Positions 19,693 to 29,839 of a stretch of 64,000 nucleotides of DNA are shown here, one piece after another. How positions within the stretch are numbered: position 1 is the stretch's first letter; each line of letters starts with the position of its first letter. Origin of the DNA: Moraxella haemolytica (GTDB taxonomy: Bacteria; Pseudomonadota; Gammaproteobacteria; Pseudomonadales; Moraxellaceae); the NCBI RefSeq assembly GCF_030177935.1, contig NZ_CP089974.1, positions 1,240,001 through 1,304,000 of the forward strand, read 5' to 3'. The position numbers and the translations under genes are program-made. The notes under the pieces are model-generated. The model saw nothing but the letters and a program-made list of their open reading frames with translations. It did not search any database and was not told the DNA's origin.

Positions 19693-20703
19693 TCATGCAA
19701 TATCAAATCTATCCAATACCGCATCCATCTGCCGATAGACACTCTCTGACAGCACCATTTGCACAGGCAACACCCAGATATTATCAAAAATAGCATGGGG
19801 GATATCTTTAGCAAGTTCACGCAGTTTGACAGCGTCTTTGGTGGTGGTGATAATCGGTAAATCAGTCAAATCCAACAGGTCATCAATATCAAAGGCGTGA
19901 TGGTCACCAAATGGCTTCTCTACCACTTCAAAACCCAAATCTGACAAGGTTTTAAAAAATCGTACAGGATAACCAATACCACTCACAGCATAGATTTTTT
20001 GGGGCATTAAAGATGTATCGCTCGCCAATAGTGGCATGGGACGACCAGAGATTAGGTGCATGAGTAGAGCATCGTCAGCATACCGCTCGGCTCGGCTATC
20101 ATGATAGATAATGGTCGCTCCTGTCAGTCGGTCAAGCGGTTCACGCAAAAATCCCTGTGGAAAGAGTTTGCCATTACCAAACCCACGCATGCCATCAACC
20201 ACAATCCATTCCACATCACGGTGTAAGGCATAATGCTGTAAGCCATCATCACTGATAATCAGCTGTAAATCAGGATAGCTTTCCATCAGTAAGTCAATCG
20301 CCTGTCCACGATTTGCCCCCACCGCCATCGGCACAAAGGTTTCATTCACAATCAAACATGGTTCATCGCCCACCTCTTTAGGGGTGCTGTTTTTTTGCAC
20401 AAGGGTGGGATTCTTAGATTCTCGCCCATAGCCACGACTAATCACACCCACCTTTATGTCTTTTTGTTGCAAATAACGCACAAGTGCGATAATCAGTGGA
20501 GTCTTACCACTACCGCCTACTGTGATATTCCCAATCACCATCACAGGAATTGGGGCGTGATATTTGGTAAGTGTATGATTATCATACAAGGACTTACGCA
20601 CACGACCCACCACGCCATACAATGACGACAGAGGGGCAAGGGTATTTAACCATGGGGACTGAGTCTGCCACGCCTGCGTGATAAGAAGTTCGGCTTTTTT
20701 CAT
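19693..20703 (-). CDS. lpxK: Tetraacyldisaccharide 4'-kinase
   Basis: LpxK phosphorylates the lipid A disaccharide at the 4' position in the inner membrane. The P-loop is GNITVGGSGKTP after an N-terminal hydrophobic region (LAPLSSLYGVVGRV). The motifs VISRGYGRE, DEPCLIV, ISDDGLQHYALHRD and TTKDAVKL are all present. At 336 aa it is full length. Its start overlaps the msbA stop (ATGA), consistent with an msbA-lpxK-kdsB operon for lipid A and Kdo supply. Confidence 0.96.
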   Translation of the reverse strand: MKKAELLITQAWQTQSPWLNTLAPLSSLYGVVGRVRKSLYDNHTLTKYHAPIPVMVIGNITVGGSGKTPLIIALVRYLQQKDIKVGVISRGYGRESKNPTLVQKNSTPKEVGDEPCLIVNETFVPMAVGANRGQAIDLLMESYPDLQLIISDDGLQHYALHRDVEWIVVDGMRGFGNGKLFPQGFLREPLDRLTGATIIYHDSRAERYADDALLMHLISGRPMPLLASDTSLMPQKIYAVSGIGYPVRFFKTLSDLGFEVVEKPFGDHHAFDIDDLLDLTDLPIITTTKDAVKLRELAKDIPHAIFDNIWVLPVQMVLSESVYRQMDAVLDRFDIA

Positions 20704-22502
20704 GCCAGACCGCCCTGATTCACTTCGCTTATTTGCTCATCAAAGGTGCGTTCATACATGGTGCGATACATACCACCTTTAGCAAACAGCTCATCATGCG
20801 TACCCATCTCCACAATCTGCCCATTATCCATGACAACAATGCGGTCAGCATTGGCAATGGTAGATAAGCGATGGGCGATGACCAGAGTTGTCCGCCCTGC
20901 CATGACTGTCTGCAGTGCCTTTTGGATGTAGTATTCAGATTCGTTATCCAAAGCAGATGTCGCTTCATCTAAAATAAGAATCGGAGCATCTTTTAATAAA
21001 GCCCGTGCGATAGAAAGTCGTTGACGCTGACCACCAGAGAGCTGAAGACCATCGGCACCAATAAAACTGTCGTAGCCGTTAGGCAGTGCCATAATAAAAT
21101 CATGAGCATAAGCATCTTTACTCGCCTGCACTATGTCATCAAGTGGCTTATCAGCGAGCAAACCATAAGCAATGTTGTGAGCGATACTGTCCAAAAATAG
21201 CGTAACTTGCTGATTGACTGTCGCAACCTGCTCGCGCAAAACAGACAGCTTAATCTCGTCAATGGGTATGCCATCTATCAAAACCTGACCACTTGTAGGA
21301 CTAAGCGTACGAGTCAGTAAATTCACCAGTGTGGTTTTGCCAGAACCTGACCGCCCCACAACCGCCACCGTCTCGCCTGCCTTAATAGATAGATTTAAGT
21401 TTTTAATCGCCTGCGTACCACTGTCATAAGTTAAATTAACATCACAAAAATCTATATCACCCACAATGGCAGGGGTTAATAACCCTGCATCATGCTCTTC
21501 TGGAGTATCTAATAATTCAAAGATAGACAGTCCTGCAGCAATACCCCTCTGAAGTTTTTGGTTGACATCAGTCAAAGCCTTGACAGGGCGAGCCAATAGT
21601 CCTGCTGCTACTAAGTATGATGCAAACTCACCTGCACTGGTATCACCCAACACTTGTGGACGCAAGGATAACCAGATAACAAAGCACATACCCACCGCCA
21701 TGAGTAACTGGATAAGCGGTGTGTTAATGGCAGCTAAAATGGTGATTTTTAGCCCCTTATTTAAGTTTTCTAAAGAAGCCTTCTCAAATCGCTTAGATTC
21801 ATAAGCCTGACCGCCATAGTTTTTGACCACCTGATAACCTGTAATGGCTTCATTGGTGATGTGGCTGACCGCACTCATCGTATCTTGAATGTCTATAGAT
21901 AAAGTAGCAAAACGCCTAGAGACTTGCTTAATCAACCAAAAAATCGGCGGAACAATCACCATTAACACCAGCGTAAGTCGCCAATTGGTATAAAATAAAA
22001 AGCCAAACAAAGCAATAACTGTTAGACCATCTTTTAATAGCGTTGTGATGGATTCGGTGGTGGCCGCAGTTACCTGTTCCACATCAAAGATGAGTTTAGA
22101 AGAAATTGTACCAGCAGGGTTTTTTAGATAAAAATCAGCAGGTAGCTTGAGTAGCTTTTTAAATACTTCCACTCGCAGACTATATACCAAACTCCTTGCC
22201 ATTACCGCTGCATAATAGCTACCCAAAAATGCCCCAACCCCACGAAATACAAACAATAAAATTACCAAAAACGGAAACCAAAACTTGCGTACATTATCGT
22301 TGTTATTAATCGCCTCAATAATGTATTCAAAAAGCTTGGCACTCGCCACCTCACTACCCGCACCAATGGCAAAACCAATCACCACCAAAACAAATGCCCA
22401 CCAATATGGTTTTAGATACGACATCAGTCGGACAAAGATGGCAAACTTATCAGCACGCTCAAAAACTTGCGGTTTAGCGGATTTTTCTAAGGCAGTATTC
22501 AT
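20700..22502 (-). CDS. msbA: Lipid A export ABC transporter MsbA
   Basis: MsbA flips lipid A-core across the inner membrane using ATP. The 600-aa half-transporter has an N-terminal six-helix domain (first helix near YWWAFVLVVIGFAIGAG, residues 33-49). The C-terminal nucleotide-binding domain has Walker A GRSGSGKTT, signature LSGGQRQR, Walker B ILILDEATSALD and the H-loop VIAHRLS. It starts the lipid A operon. The gap of about 150 nt upstream, toward parB, contains no gene. Confidence 0.95.
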   Translation of the reverse strand: MNTALEKSAKPQVFERADKFAIFVRLMSYLKPYWWAFVLVVIGFAIGAGSEVASAKLFEYIIEAINNNDNVRKFWFPFLVILLFVFRGVGAFLGSYYAAVMARSLVYSLRVEVFKKLLKLPADFYLKNPAGTISSKLIFDVEQVTAATTESITTLLKDGLTVIALFGFLFYTNWRLTLVLMVIVPPIFWLIKQVSRRFATLSIDIQDTMSAVSHITNEAITGYQVVKNYGGQAYESKRFEKASLENLNKGLKITILAAINTPLIQLLMAVGMCFVIWLSLRPQVLGDTSAGEFASYLVAAGLLARPVKALTDVNQKLQRGIAAGLSIFELLDTPEEHDAGLLTPAIVGDIDFCDVNLTYDSGTQAIKNLNLSIKAGETVAVVGRSGSGKTTLVNLLTRTLSPTSGQVLIDGIPIDEIKLSVLREQVATVNQQVTLFLDSIAHNIAYGLLADKPLDDIVQASKDAYAHDFIMALPNGYDSFIGADGLQLSGGQRQRLSIARALLKDAPILILDEATSALDNESEYYIQKALQTVMAGRTTLVIAHRLSTIANADRIVVMDNGQIVEMGTHDELFAKGGMYRTMYERTFDEQISEVNQGGLA

Positions 22503-22650
22503 GGTATGTTTGCTTGATTAGGCGATGGATTTAGGTAGGGTTGACCAACTGGCTTGGGATAAATTTATTAACTCAGCTGACCCAAGCCAACCAGACAAGA
22601 ACATAAAAAAGTGGTAGGCGACCGATTAAGGCAGTGGCATAAGATGACAA

Positions 22651-23697
22651 TTACTGTAAGCCAAAATGGGTTAATAATCCTTGTAATTCATCATCGTCAT
22701 GGAAAAATATTTCCACGCTACCACCACCATTTTTGCTTTGTTTGAGTTTGACCATTGCCCCTAATACCTCAGACAGCTTTTGATTGAGTAGGATAATCTC
22801 ATGATTATCAGCATTGGCAGGCTTAGCAGGCTCTGGGTTTAAGATGGATTTGACTAATCTTTCAGCATCACGAACCGTCATCTTAGCATCAATGATTTTT
22901 TTGGCGATGATGGGCTGTTGTTTGGCAGACAATGACAATAAAGTGCGTGCATGACCCATATCAAGCAGACCTTCTTGCATATATTCTTTGACTGTGTCGT
23001 GCAGGTTGTTCAATCGCAGTAAATTAGATACAGTAGCACGAGCTTTGCCGACCACATCAGCAATCATTGCATGGCTCATGCCAAATTCGGTATGAAATCT
23101 CTGTAAAGCAGCGGCTTGCTCTAGGACATTTAGGTCTTCACGCTGAATATTTTCAATCAGTGCTAAAGCAATCGCCACCTCATCAGACAGCACCCGCTCA
23201 ATGGCAGGAATGCTATCAAGCCCTGCCATTTTTGAAGCTCGCCACCGGCGTTCGCCTGCAATAATCTCATGGGTAACGCCCTGCTTTTTTTGCTCACCTG
23301 CCAACAATGGACGAATGACAATGGGCTGCATGACACCATGTTGACGAATAGAATTGGCAAGCTCGCTTAGCGTCTCTTCGTTCATCTTTTGGCGTGGCTG
23401 ATATTTGCCTGATTGTAAACAAGCAGGGTTGATTTGAATTAAGGCGACTCGCTCAATATCATCGGTTATGCCACTTTTTTTAGCCTTGGCTTTTTTCTTG
23501 GATTTTTTGATTTTATTCAAACCAGCGGATTTGCCCTTCGTCTCATCATCAAGCAAGCTAAAATCTACTTTATCCGTAACTTGCTCTTGATTAGGCGTGG
23601 CTGTAGTAGGTGCAGATTCAATAATCTGCCGTTCTTGCTTAATCTTGCCCATCAGGACATCTAATCCACGCCCTGTACTAAGTCCGCGTTTTTTCAT
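22651..23697 (-). CDS. parB: Chromosome-partitioning protein ParB
   Basis: ParB is a CTP-dependent DNA clamp that loads at parS sites and guides origin segregation with ParA. I place the start at the ATG reading MKKRGLSTGRGLDVLMG (23697, 348 aa); a start eight codons upstream is less typical. The CTP-binding box is EIIAGERRWRASKMAGL, preceded by QPIVIRPL. The helix-turn-helix region includes KARATVSNLLRLNNL. A lysine-rich linker of about 20 residues (KKSKKKAKAKKSG) sits before the CTPase domain and is longer than usual. No perfect parS palindrome was spotted by eye. Confidence 0.95.
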   Translation of the reverse strand: MKKRGLSTGRGLDVLMGKIKQERQIIESAPTTATPNQEQVTDKVDFSLLDDETKGKSAGLNKIKKSKKKAKAKKSGITDDIERVALIQINPACLQSGKYQPRQKMNEETLSELANSIRQHGVMQPIVIRPLLAGEQKKQGVTHEIIAGERRWRASKMAGLDSIPAIERVLSDEVAIALALIENIQREDLNVLEQAAALQRFHTEFGMSHAMIADVVGKARATVSNLLRLNNLHDTVKEYMQEGLLDMGHARTLLSLSAKQQPIIAKKIIDAKMTVRDAERLVKSILNPEPAKPANADNHEIILLNQKLSEVLGAMVKLKQSKNGGGSVEIFFHDDDELQGLLTHFGLQ

Positions 23698-23794
23698 GCT
23701 ATTTTCCAAGTCAAACCACATGGCACGCCTACGATGCCACTACTAAAATCAGCCCAAAGTTGATATTCTAGCACAGTTTTTGGCTGTTTGTCAT

Positions 23795-24613
23795 TTACCA
23801 GTCAAACTGGGCTCGTACTTTAGCTTGGAACCGTTCAGGTTCTTGTGTCTGCTCCACCACTTCATTCATCAGATGATGATAAGCGATTGCCCCTTTTGAC
23901 GACTTTTCGTAGCCAAAAATTGACTGTCCAAAACTTGGTGCTTCAGCAAGACGCACGCTTCTTGGGATTGCCGTTTTATATAAAAGCTCACCAAAATAAT
24001 TTTCAAGTTCTACAGAAACATCTTGAGCAAGCGTATTTCGCCCATCATACATGGTGCGAACCACACCACGCACCTGCAAATCAGGATTGATATCTTTAAG
24101 TCGTTTGATGGTGTCAATCAAATCCACCACACCCTCAAGAGCATAATACTCACACTGCATGGGAATGATGACATTCTTAGCGACAGCAAAGGCGTTAATC
24201 GTCAGCATGCTAAGGCTTGGAGCACAGTCCATAATCACATAATCATAGCCAAATTTTCCACTTTTTTTAGCGGTTTTAAAGGCTTTTTTTAATAAAAACG
24301 GTGCATCTTCCACATCAGCAAGCGATACATCAATACCTGCCAAATCACGGTTTGATCCCACGACATCAAAGCCTGCTGGTGCATTTTTTTGTATGACTTT
24401 ATGTAGTTTTACACCATCAAGCAACACATCAACAATACTCGCCTCCAACTCATTCTTATCAAGCCCTGCCCCTGTGGTGGCATTGCCTTGCGGGTCTAAG
24501 TCAATGAGCAATACTTTGTATTTGCCAATCACGGACAATGCCGCTGCCAAATTGACCGCCGTAGTGGTTTTACCCACTCCGCCTTTTTGATTGGCAATTG
24601 CGATAATTTCCAT
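23795..24613 (-). CDS. parA: Chromosome-partitioning ATPase ParA
   Basis: ParA is a Walker-type ATPase that forms gradients on the nucleoid and moves ParB-parS complexes. The 272-aa protein has the deviant Walker A IANQKGGVGKTTTAVNLAA near residue 10, the switch segment LLIDLDPQGNATTG and the DCAPSLSMLTINA stretch. It lacks an N-terminal DNA-binding extension, so it is the chromosomal Soj type. It lies between rsmG and parB in the canonical order, separated from parB by about 100 nt. Confidence 0.97.
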   Translation of the reverse strand: MEIIAIANQKGGVGKTTTAVNLAAALSVIGKYKVLLIDLDPQGNATTGAGLDKNELEASIVDVLLDGVKLHKVIQKNAPAGFDVVGSNRDLAGIDVSLADVEDAPFLLKKAFKTAKKSGKFGYDYVIMDCAPSLSMLTINAFAVAKNVIIPMQCEYYALEGVVDLIDTIKRLKDINPDLQVRGVVRTMYDGRNTLAQDVSVELENYFGELLYKTAIPRSVRLAEAPSFGQSIFGYEKSSKGAIAYHHLMNEVVEQTQEPERFQAKVRAQFDW

Positions 24614-24697
24614 ACGATACCTTAAAATCTACCTGTTGTATTATTAAGCTGATGCTGTTTAATTTTTGATATGATGCAACTTTAAAATGACTTGGTA

Positions 24698-25363
24698 TTA
24701 TACCCTGCTTAGATACACCACACACCGCTCATCGCTCATCTGTGGCACACTGATGGGCTTAATCTGAACCTGCCAATCAACCAAGCGTGCCACCTCATCA
24801 TCGGTTGGCATCTTGCCTTTCATGGCATATAAAACACCGCCCACCTTTAGATAGGGATTGGCAAGCTGTGTAAAGTCATCAAGACTGGCAAAGGCTCGAG
24901 AAGTAATAACATCAAACACACCTTCAAAATCTTCAATACGCCTTGCCACAGGCGTGATATTATCAAGCCCCAGCTCACCTGCCATCTGACGGATAAAACG
25001 CACTTTTTTGCCATTACTATCAAGTGCAACAACCTGCCAATCAGGTCGCATGATGGCAATGATTACCGCTGGCAAGCCTGCCCCTGTGCCAATATCTAGC
25101 ACACTGACATCTGATTTGTCGGCAAATGGCAAGCCGGCAATGATTGCCAAACAGTCTAATATATGCTTAATAAAGGCTTCTTTTGGTACGGTGATGGCGG
25201 TCAGATTGTACACCTTCGTCCAAAGCAATAAATTATCCAAGTATGCCAAAAGCTGATGGAGTTGTGTCTGACTAAAAGTCAAGTTAAGAGCCTTGGCACT
25301 TTGCTGCAAGTCTGCAATAAAGCCATCAGCATGGTTAAATATTTTATGGTAGGTATTGTTCAT
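24698..25363 (-). CDS. rsmG: 16S rRNA (guanine527-N7)-methyltransferase RsmG
   Basis: RsmG methylates G527 in the 530 loop of 16S rRNA; its loss is a known route to low-level streptomycin resistance. The SAM-binding motif is VLDIGTGAGLPAVIIAI, with the downstream ALDSNGKKVRFIRQ and TSRAFASLDDF typical of the family. The 221-aa length is normal. It is the first gene of the rsmG-parA-parB cluster. Confidence 0.95.
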   Translation of the reverse strand: MNNTYHKIFNHADGFIADLQQSAKALNLTFSQTQLHQLLAYLDNLLLWTKVYNLTAITVPKEAFIKHILDCLAIIAGLPFADKSDVSVLDIGTGAGLPAVIIAIMRPDWQVVALDSNGKKVRFIRQMAGELGLDNITPVARRIEDFEGVFDVITSRAFASLDDFTQLANPYLKVGGVLYAMKGKMPTDDEVARLVDWQVQIKPISVPQMSDERCVVYLSRV

Positions 25364-25845
25364 GACATCATTAAATGGTTGTGGTAAAAGGTGAAGTTTA
25401 TCAAATTTTTAATTTTTAAACAGGTTTTATGCCATCGATTGACGAATAAGGGCAAATTTTTCATGCCTTGATGTCTCTATAACGACCGCCAATTCGCCCA
25501 ATAAGGCAGTGGGTAAAACACCTATATTTACTTACCTTACCCTTTATGTGCATTAATTATAGCCTTAGTACATCATTAACATGCCTAACAACACAGCGAA
25601 AAACCCAACTGAATTATCATCAATCTTTTTTTGATTATTTTAACATTAAATGAACAATCATTGTACCACTTTGCCATTATTCCAAACAACAACCGCTAAA
25701 AAATGCGATTGATATTCGCCAGTAGTGCAGGATTTGGGTTACACCTAATGAATAACAATCAATTGCTAGCCCATTTCATCAAGTCCCTATTTTGTCGCAG
25801 GATTATCTGTTAAAATACACTTTTTTGGATTAGATAATAGCACCA
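25364..25845. other. 482-nt AT-rich gap with no gene
   Basis: The gap between the divergent rsmG and LonB-like genes contains no credible ORF. A GGGTAA...TTACCC pair (about 25511-25544) and an ATCAATCTTTTTTTGAT hairpin (about 25617-25635) are the only folds noticed. No perfect DnaA box or parS site was found by eye, although rsmG-parAB often lies near oriC. The region must hold the promoters of both flanking genes. Confidence 0.5.
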
Positions 25846-28188
25846 ATGACCAATCAATACCCCTACCACTTACCTCACACCGCTCTTACTCACACCACCA
25901 ACCCCCAAACCCTGCCAGACACACCCCCTGTCTTTGACCCTTATTTTGGACAGAATCGTGCCGTCAAAGCCATACGGACTGCTCTTGATATTAAAGCCAG
26001 TGGTTATCATATCTTTGCTGTGGGCGAGAATGGGCTAGGCAAACGCACACTCATCACTCGCCTTTTGCGTGAACGAGCCAAAAACGAACCGACCCCATGT
26101 GACCTTGTATTTGTGCATAATTTTGACAATCCACGCCTACCCATTGCCATACAGCTTCCCACAGGGCTTGGCAAGACATTACATCACGACATCAACAAAC
26201 TTTGGCAAGCCTGCCAAAAAAAACTTTACCAAAAATTCAACAGCCTTAATTATCAAAAACAGCTTGCCACTCTAAAAGAGCAATCTCAAGAGCAAGAAAA
26301 AGCACTCATTCGTGAATTTAATATCCTTGCTGCACCTTTTAACATCGTATTAACTTCCGCCATTTTACATGATGAAAAAACTCCTGCCTTCGCCCCACTA
26401 GACCATCAAAAACCCATAGATGATAAGGCTCAAAATAAACTACACAAAAAACTCATCAATCTTAATTTTACCCTAGATGAGCTAGAAAACACCACCAATG
26501 ATAAAATTGACGCTCTAAACGAAAGCCTTGCCAATAAATTATTAATACCATTATTTGAACCATTACTGAGCAAATATCAAGGCATCATTAAAGATAAAAA
26601 TGAAAAAAACAAAGTTTTAACCCACCTAAAAAATACGCTAGCCGATATGGTTATGTATTCTTTGGAGATTGTAGATAAAGAAGGGGAATTTAATGGCTCT
26701 AACACCCCTGCCAAATACAGCATTAATGTCTTAGTATCACACACACCAGATAGCGGAGCACCGATTGTATTTGAGGAGCTTCCTACACATCTTAATCTAC
26801 TTGGACATATTGAGTACACCACCGAGCTTGGCACAGCATATAGCGATGTATCCATGATACGAGCAGGTGCATTAATGCAGGCAAATGGTGGGTATTTGAT
26901 TTTAGAAGCATTAAGTTTATTGGAGCATCCTTACGCATGGCAGGGGCTAAAGCGTGCCTTGCAGTCAGGACAGATTAGATTGTCCAGCCTAGAACAAATG
27001 CTCACCTTGACAGGTTCTTTATCACTAGAACCAATGAGTGTGCCATTATCAGTTAAAGTTATCTTGCTTGGAGAGCCAGATTTATATTATGAGTTATTAG
27101 AATTTGAGCCTGAATTTAATGCCGTTTTTAAAATTAGAGCCGATTTTAATGATATGGTCGCACGCAATGTTGATCACGAATGTCAAATGATTGCTAAAAT
27201 CAATGACATTGGTCAAAAACATCAGTTATTGCCATTTGATAATACCGCCCATGCCAAACTCATTGATATCTTATCATTATATTGCGATGACCAATATAAA
27301 CTAGATTTACATAGCGACCGATTAACCCAACTTTTACTAGAAAGTCATCGTAACGCATTATTAGACAAACAAAAAGTCATTACCGACAAACACATCAAAA
27401 GCACCCTAAATGACATAAAAGATAGGCTTGGGCTACTAAAAGAGCTGTATTGGCAAGAAATCAAAAATGGACAGCAACTCATTAGCACCACAGGAACAAA
27501 AGTTGGACAAGTTAACGCTTTAACTGTGATTAGCTATGCTGATAGCGAGTTTGGAATGCCAGCTCGCCTAACCGCTGTCATCGCCCCTAAGTTTGGAACA
27601 GGCGAAATCTTAGACATTGAGCGAGATGTGGAACTGGGTGGTAGTTTACACGCCAAAGGAATGATGATCATGACCAGTTTTTTGCGGTCGGTATTTAGCC
27701 AGTTTGGGCAAATGAATTTTTCAGCAAGTCTTGCTTTTGAACAAAGTTATGGGCAGATTGACGGCGATAGTGCCACCCTTGCTGAGTGTTGTGCATTACT
27801 ATCCGCCCTAGCAAATATCCCCATCAATCAATCGCTTGCCATCACAGGCTCCATGAATCAACTGGGGGAGGCTCAAGCAATAGGTGGAGTCAATGCCAAA
27901 ATTACCGGTTTTTTTGAAGTATGCCAAGAGCATGGCTTGACAGGCAAACAAGGAGTCATTATCCCAAGAGCAAACCTAAATAATCTGATGCTCAACGATG
28001 ATGTAATCACAGCTGTCAAAAATGGGGAATTTGCCATTTATGCAGTGGACAATATTTATGAGGCATTGCAATTATTAACCGATATGCCAGTCAATGACAA
28101 AAATAAAAAAGGTAGTTACAAAAAAGGCACGCTGTTTTATCAAGTGATTAAACGCTTGGCAAGCTGGGAGGATAAAGATGAAAAATAA
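25846..28188 (+). CDS. LonB-like ATP-dependent protease (YcbZ-type)
   Basis: An AAA+ Lon-family protease of the gammaproteobacterial YcbZ/LonP2 type. The 780-aa protein has Walker A GENGLGKR at 60-67, a helical insertion between about residues 110 and 270, and the Walker B/ATPase region MQANGGYLILEALSLL. The C-terminal S16 domain carries the catalytic dyad S642 (IDGDSATLAECC) and K685 (GGVNAKITGFF). No membrane segment or LAN domain is seen, so it is soluble and distinct from classical Lon. It directly abuts the left end of the integrated element and appears intact. Confidence 0.93.
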   Translation: MTNQYPYHLPHTALTHTTNPQTLPDTPPVFDPYFGQNRAVKAIRTALDIKASGYHIFAVGENGLGKRTLITRLLRERAKNEPTPCDLVFVHNFDNPRLPIAIQLPTGLGKTLHHDINKLWQACQKKLYQKFNSLNYQKQLATLKEQSQEQEKALIREFNILAAPFNIVLTSAILHDEKTPAFAPLDHQKPIDDKAQNKLHKKLINLNFTLDELENTTNDKIDALNESLANKLLIPLFEPLLSKYQGIIKDKNEKNKVLTHLKNTLADMVMYSLEIVDKEGEFNGSNTPAKYSINVLVSHTPDSGAPIVFEELPTHLNLLGHIEYTTELGTAYSDVSMIRAGALMQANGGYLILEALSLLEHPYAWQGLKRALQSGQIRLSSLEQMLTLTGSLSLEPMSVPLSVKVILLGEPDLYYELLEFEPEFNAVFKIRADFNDMVARNVDHECQMIAKINDIGQKHQLLPFDNTAHAKLIDILSLYCDDQYKLDLHSDRLTQLLLESHRNALLDKQKVITDKHIKSTLNDIKDRLGLLKELYWQEIKNGQQLISTTGTKVGQVNALTVISYADSEFGMPARLTAVIAPKFGTGEILDIERDVELGGSLHAKGMMIMTSFLRSVFSQFGQMNFSASLAFEQSYGQIDGDSATLAECCALLSALANIPINQSLAITGSMNQLGEAQAIGGVNAKITGFFEVCQEHGLTGKQGVIIPRANLNNLMLNDDVITAVKNGEFAIYAVDNIYEALQLLTDMPVNDKNKKGSYKKGTLFYQVIKRLASWEDKDEK

Positions 28189-28222
28189 ATCTTTCAAAAG
28201 CTATCCCACCCATAAAACCAAG

Positions 28223-28263
28223 GGCTATCGCACGATTGCGGACAGCCCTAGATTGTTATATGG
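28223..28263. repeat. attL-like direct repeat, left end of the element
   Basis: It matches 37521-37561 at 37 of 41 positions. The first 16 bases (GGCTATCGCACGATTG) and an 11-base block (AGCCCTAGATT) are identical. The following GGAGTGGCG resembles the tRNA-Pro 3' end with three bases missing, so it may be the displaced tRNA tail. Confidence 0.75.
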
Positions 28264-28330
28264 AGTGGCGTACTACAAACAGGTAATTTAAATGATTGAT
28301 TTTATTATATTTATTTTTTAAATTTTTTTT

Positions 28331-28360
28331 CAATACCAACAATAATACCAACAAAATTCA
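28331..28360. repeat. Left arm-type repeat (30 bp)
   Basis: This is a perfect 30-bp copy, same orientation, of 37424-37453. It contains ATACCAACA twice. It starts 67 nt inside the left core repeat, the same distance as on the right side, and is a candidate integrase arm-binding site. Confidence 0.75.
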
Positions 28361-28418
28361 AAGTAACCCCTTATTTTACCATTTTTACCCACCTTTTTTT
28401 GTCATTCCAAGCAGATAA

Positions 28419-28446
28419 AAAAGAATGGTTTTTACACCATTCTTTT
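28419..28446 (-). terminator. Terminator after the large terminase gene
   Basis: AAAAGAATGGT (28419-28429) and ACCATTCTTTT (28436-28446) form a perfect 11-bp stem. On the minus strand the hairpin is followed by a T-tract and closes the capsid-terminase operon. Confidence 0.88.
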
Positions 28447-28450
28447 AAAT

Positions 28451-29839
28451 TTACCAACCTATAAGCCCACTACCACCGCCCCAGTGATAAGGTACAGTTA
28501 TGGGAAGTTGCTCTCTTCTCAACACGCCATATCTTAACGCATCAGCTCCGTGGTCTGCTCTATCACTTGCCATATCTTCAGGGCGTTTATCATCTCTGCA
28601 TTGAATTGGTAAAGTTTCCCATAAATATTTACAGTTAGCACAAATATATAAACCAGCTCTATCAGGTTTGCCAGCATCAGCTAATAATCGCCTTAATACA
28701 TTCCAACCTGTTATCCTGTCTGCTTTTTTTGCCCTGCTAAAATATACACCCTCCTTACTAAATTCATCAGCGATTGAACCGCTGGCGTGTCCACCCTTAG
28801 CAAATATCGCATCATCAGCAACGCCCCTAGCGTTTATCTGCCAATAATTACACATCTTTTTAATTTCTTCTGCCAGTGTTGGTACTGTCCAGCCCAAGCC
28901 AACATTTAAATTATTATGCTTGTGTGTTACCAACTCATCAACCACCACTATTGAGCCTTTGGGGTAATATCTGCCATTCACAGTATCGCCAAAACTTTCA
29001 CACATAACCAAAGTTGCAGACGGTGCAGACGAACCAAAATCATGAGATAACCACCAATTCCAACCCTCTGGAATTTCTTTCCATTCTTCAATCATTGAGC
29101 GTTTTTCATCAAGCACATTGGCAAAATACGCCCCACGATTAACCGCCCAATTACCATTTAACCATGCTTGCAATAATTCAGGGTCATCAGGGCAAGCCGC
29201 TTGTAATTGCTCTTGGTATTGTTCACGGTCAATAAATTGATTATCCAAGAAAGTACTACTTGCCGTTATCCAAGTGCGTTTGCTTTTTGGCTCGTGATAG
29301 GGTTGCCAGCTCTGATTACCATTAAATACATATCTTTTAGCTATCCAGTGATGCCCTACGCCAGCAGGGTTTGCACTTAGCACCATTCTAATGGGGATTT
29401 CTTCACTACCACGCAAATTTGAACGCATCAAATCTAATAACTTAAGGTCGGAATATTGCCCAGCTTCATCAACAACCAGTAAATTAAATGAACGCCCTTG
29501 ATATTTTGAATAATCTGCAAAGCTCTCTAGTTGTCCAAGCTCCAAATAACCACCGTTCGGAAAACGCCAAATATGTTCGGTTTGGTTGTATCTGGCACTT
29601 GTGCCATAAACCTTGCCAAACAGTTCACGACAAATCAACTCAAAATCCGCCAAGCCCTTATAAGTTTTTCTCAAAAACAATACTCGTGCTTTTTCCTTGT
29701 ATTTTTCAATATGGCGTAAAATTAAAATAGCAATGCCGTACGATTTGCCACCGCCACGCCCACCCAATAAGGCAATATCCACATTCTCGGGAATTAGTAA
29801 CATTTTATGTTGGAAATTATTTAGCTGTATGCCGTCCAT
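28451..29839 (-). CDS. Phage terminase large subunit
   Basis: TerL is the packaging motor and nuclease that cuts and pumps DNA into a procapsid through a portal. The 462-aa protein has Walker A LGGRGGGKS near residues 25-33 and Walker B FNLLVVDEAGQ (about 118-128). The coupling segment LSANPAGVGHHWIAKRY follows, as do RNaseH-like nuclease acidic residues in SHDFGSSAPS, VADDAIF and DRADHGADALRYG. Both domains look intact. Its ATG overlaps the TerS stop (TAATG). No portal gene follows, so it must use another source of portal if it functions. It is the last gene of the element. Confidence 0.93.
   Translation of the reverse strand: MDGIQLNNFQHKMLLIPENVDIALLGGRGGGKSYGIAILILRHIEKYKEKARVLFLRKTYKGLADFELICRELFGKVYGTSARYNQTEHIWRFPNGGYLELGQLESFADYSKYQGRSFNLLVVDEAGQYSDLKLLDLMRSNLRGSEEIPIRMVLSANPAGVGHHWIAKRYVFNGNQSWQPYHEPKSKRTWITASSTFLDNQFIDREQYQEQLQAACPDDPELLQAWLNGNWAVNRGAYFANVLDEKRSMIEEWKEIPEGWNWWLSHDFGSSAPSATLVMCESFGDTVNGRYYPKGSIVVVDELVTHKHNNLNVGLGWTVPTLAEEIKKMCNYWQINARGVADDAIFAKGGHASGSIADEFSKEGVYFSRAKKADRITGWNVLRRLLADAGKPDRAGLYICANCKYLWETLPIQCRDDKRPEDMASDRADHGADALRYGVLRREQLPITVPYHWGGGSGLIGW

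Noticed and set aside
25364-25845. Chromosomal origin next to rsmG-parAB
   Set aside because: No perfect DnaA boxes, no AT-rich 13-mer set and no parS palindrome could be found by eye.
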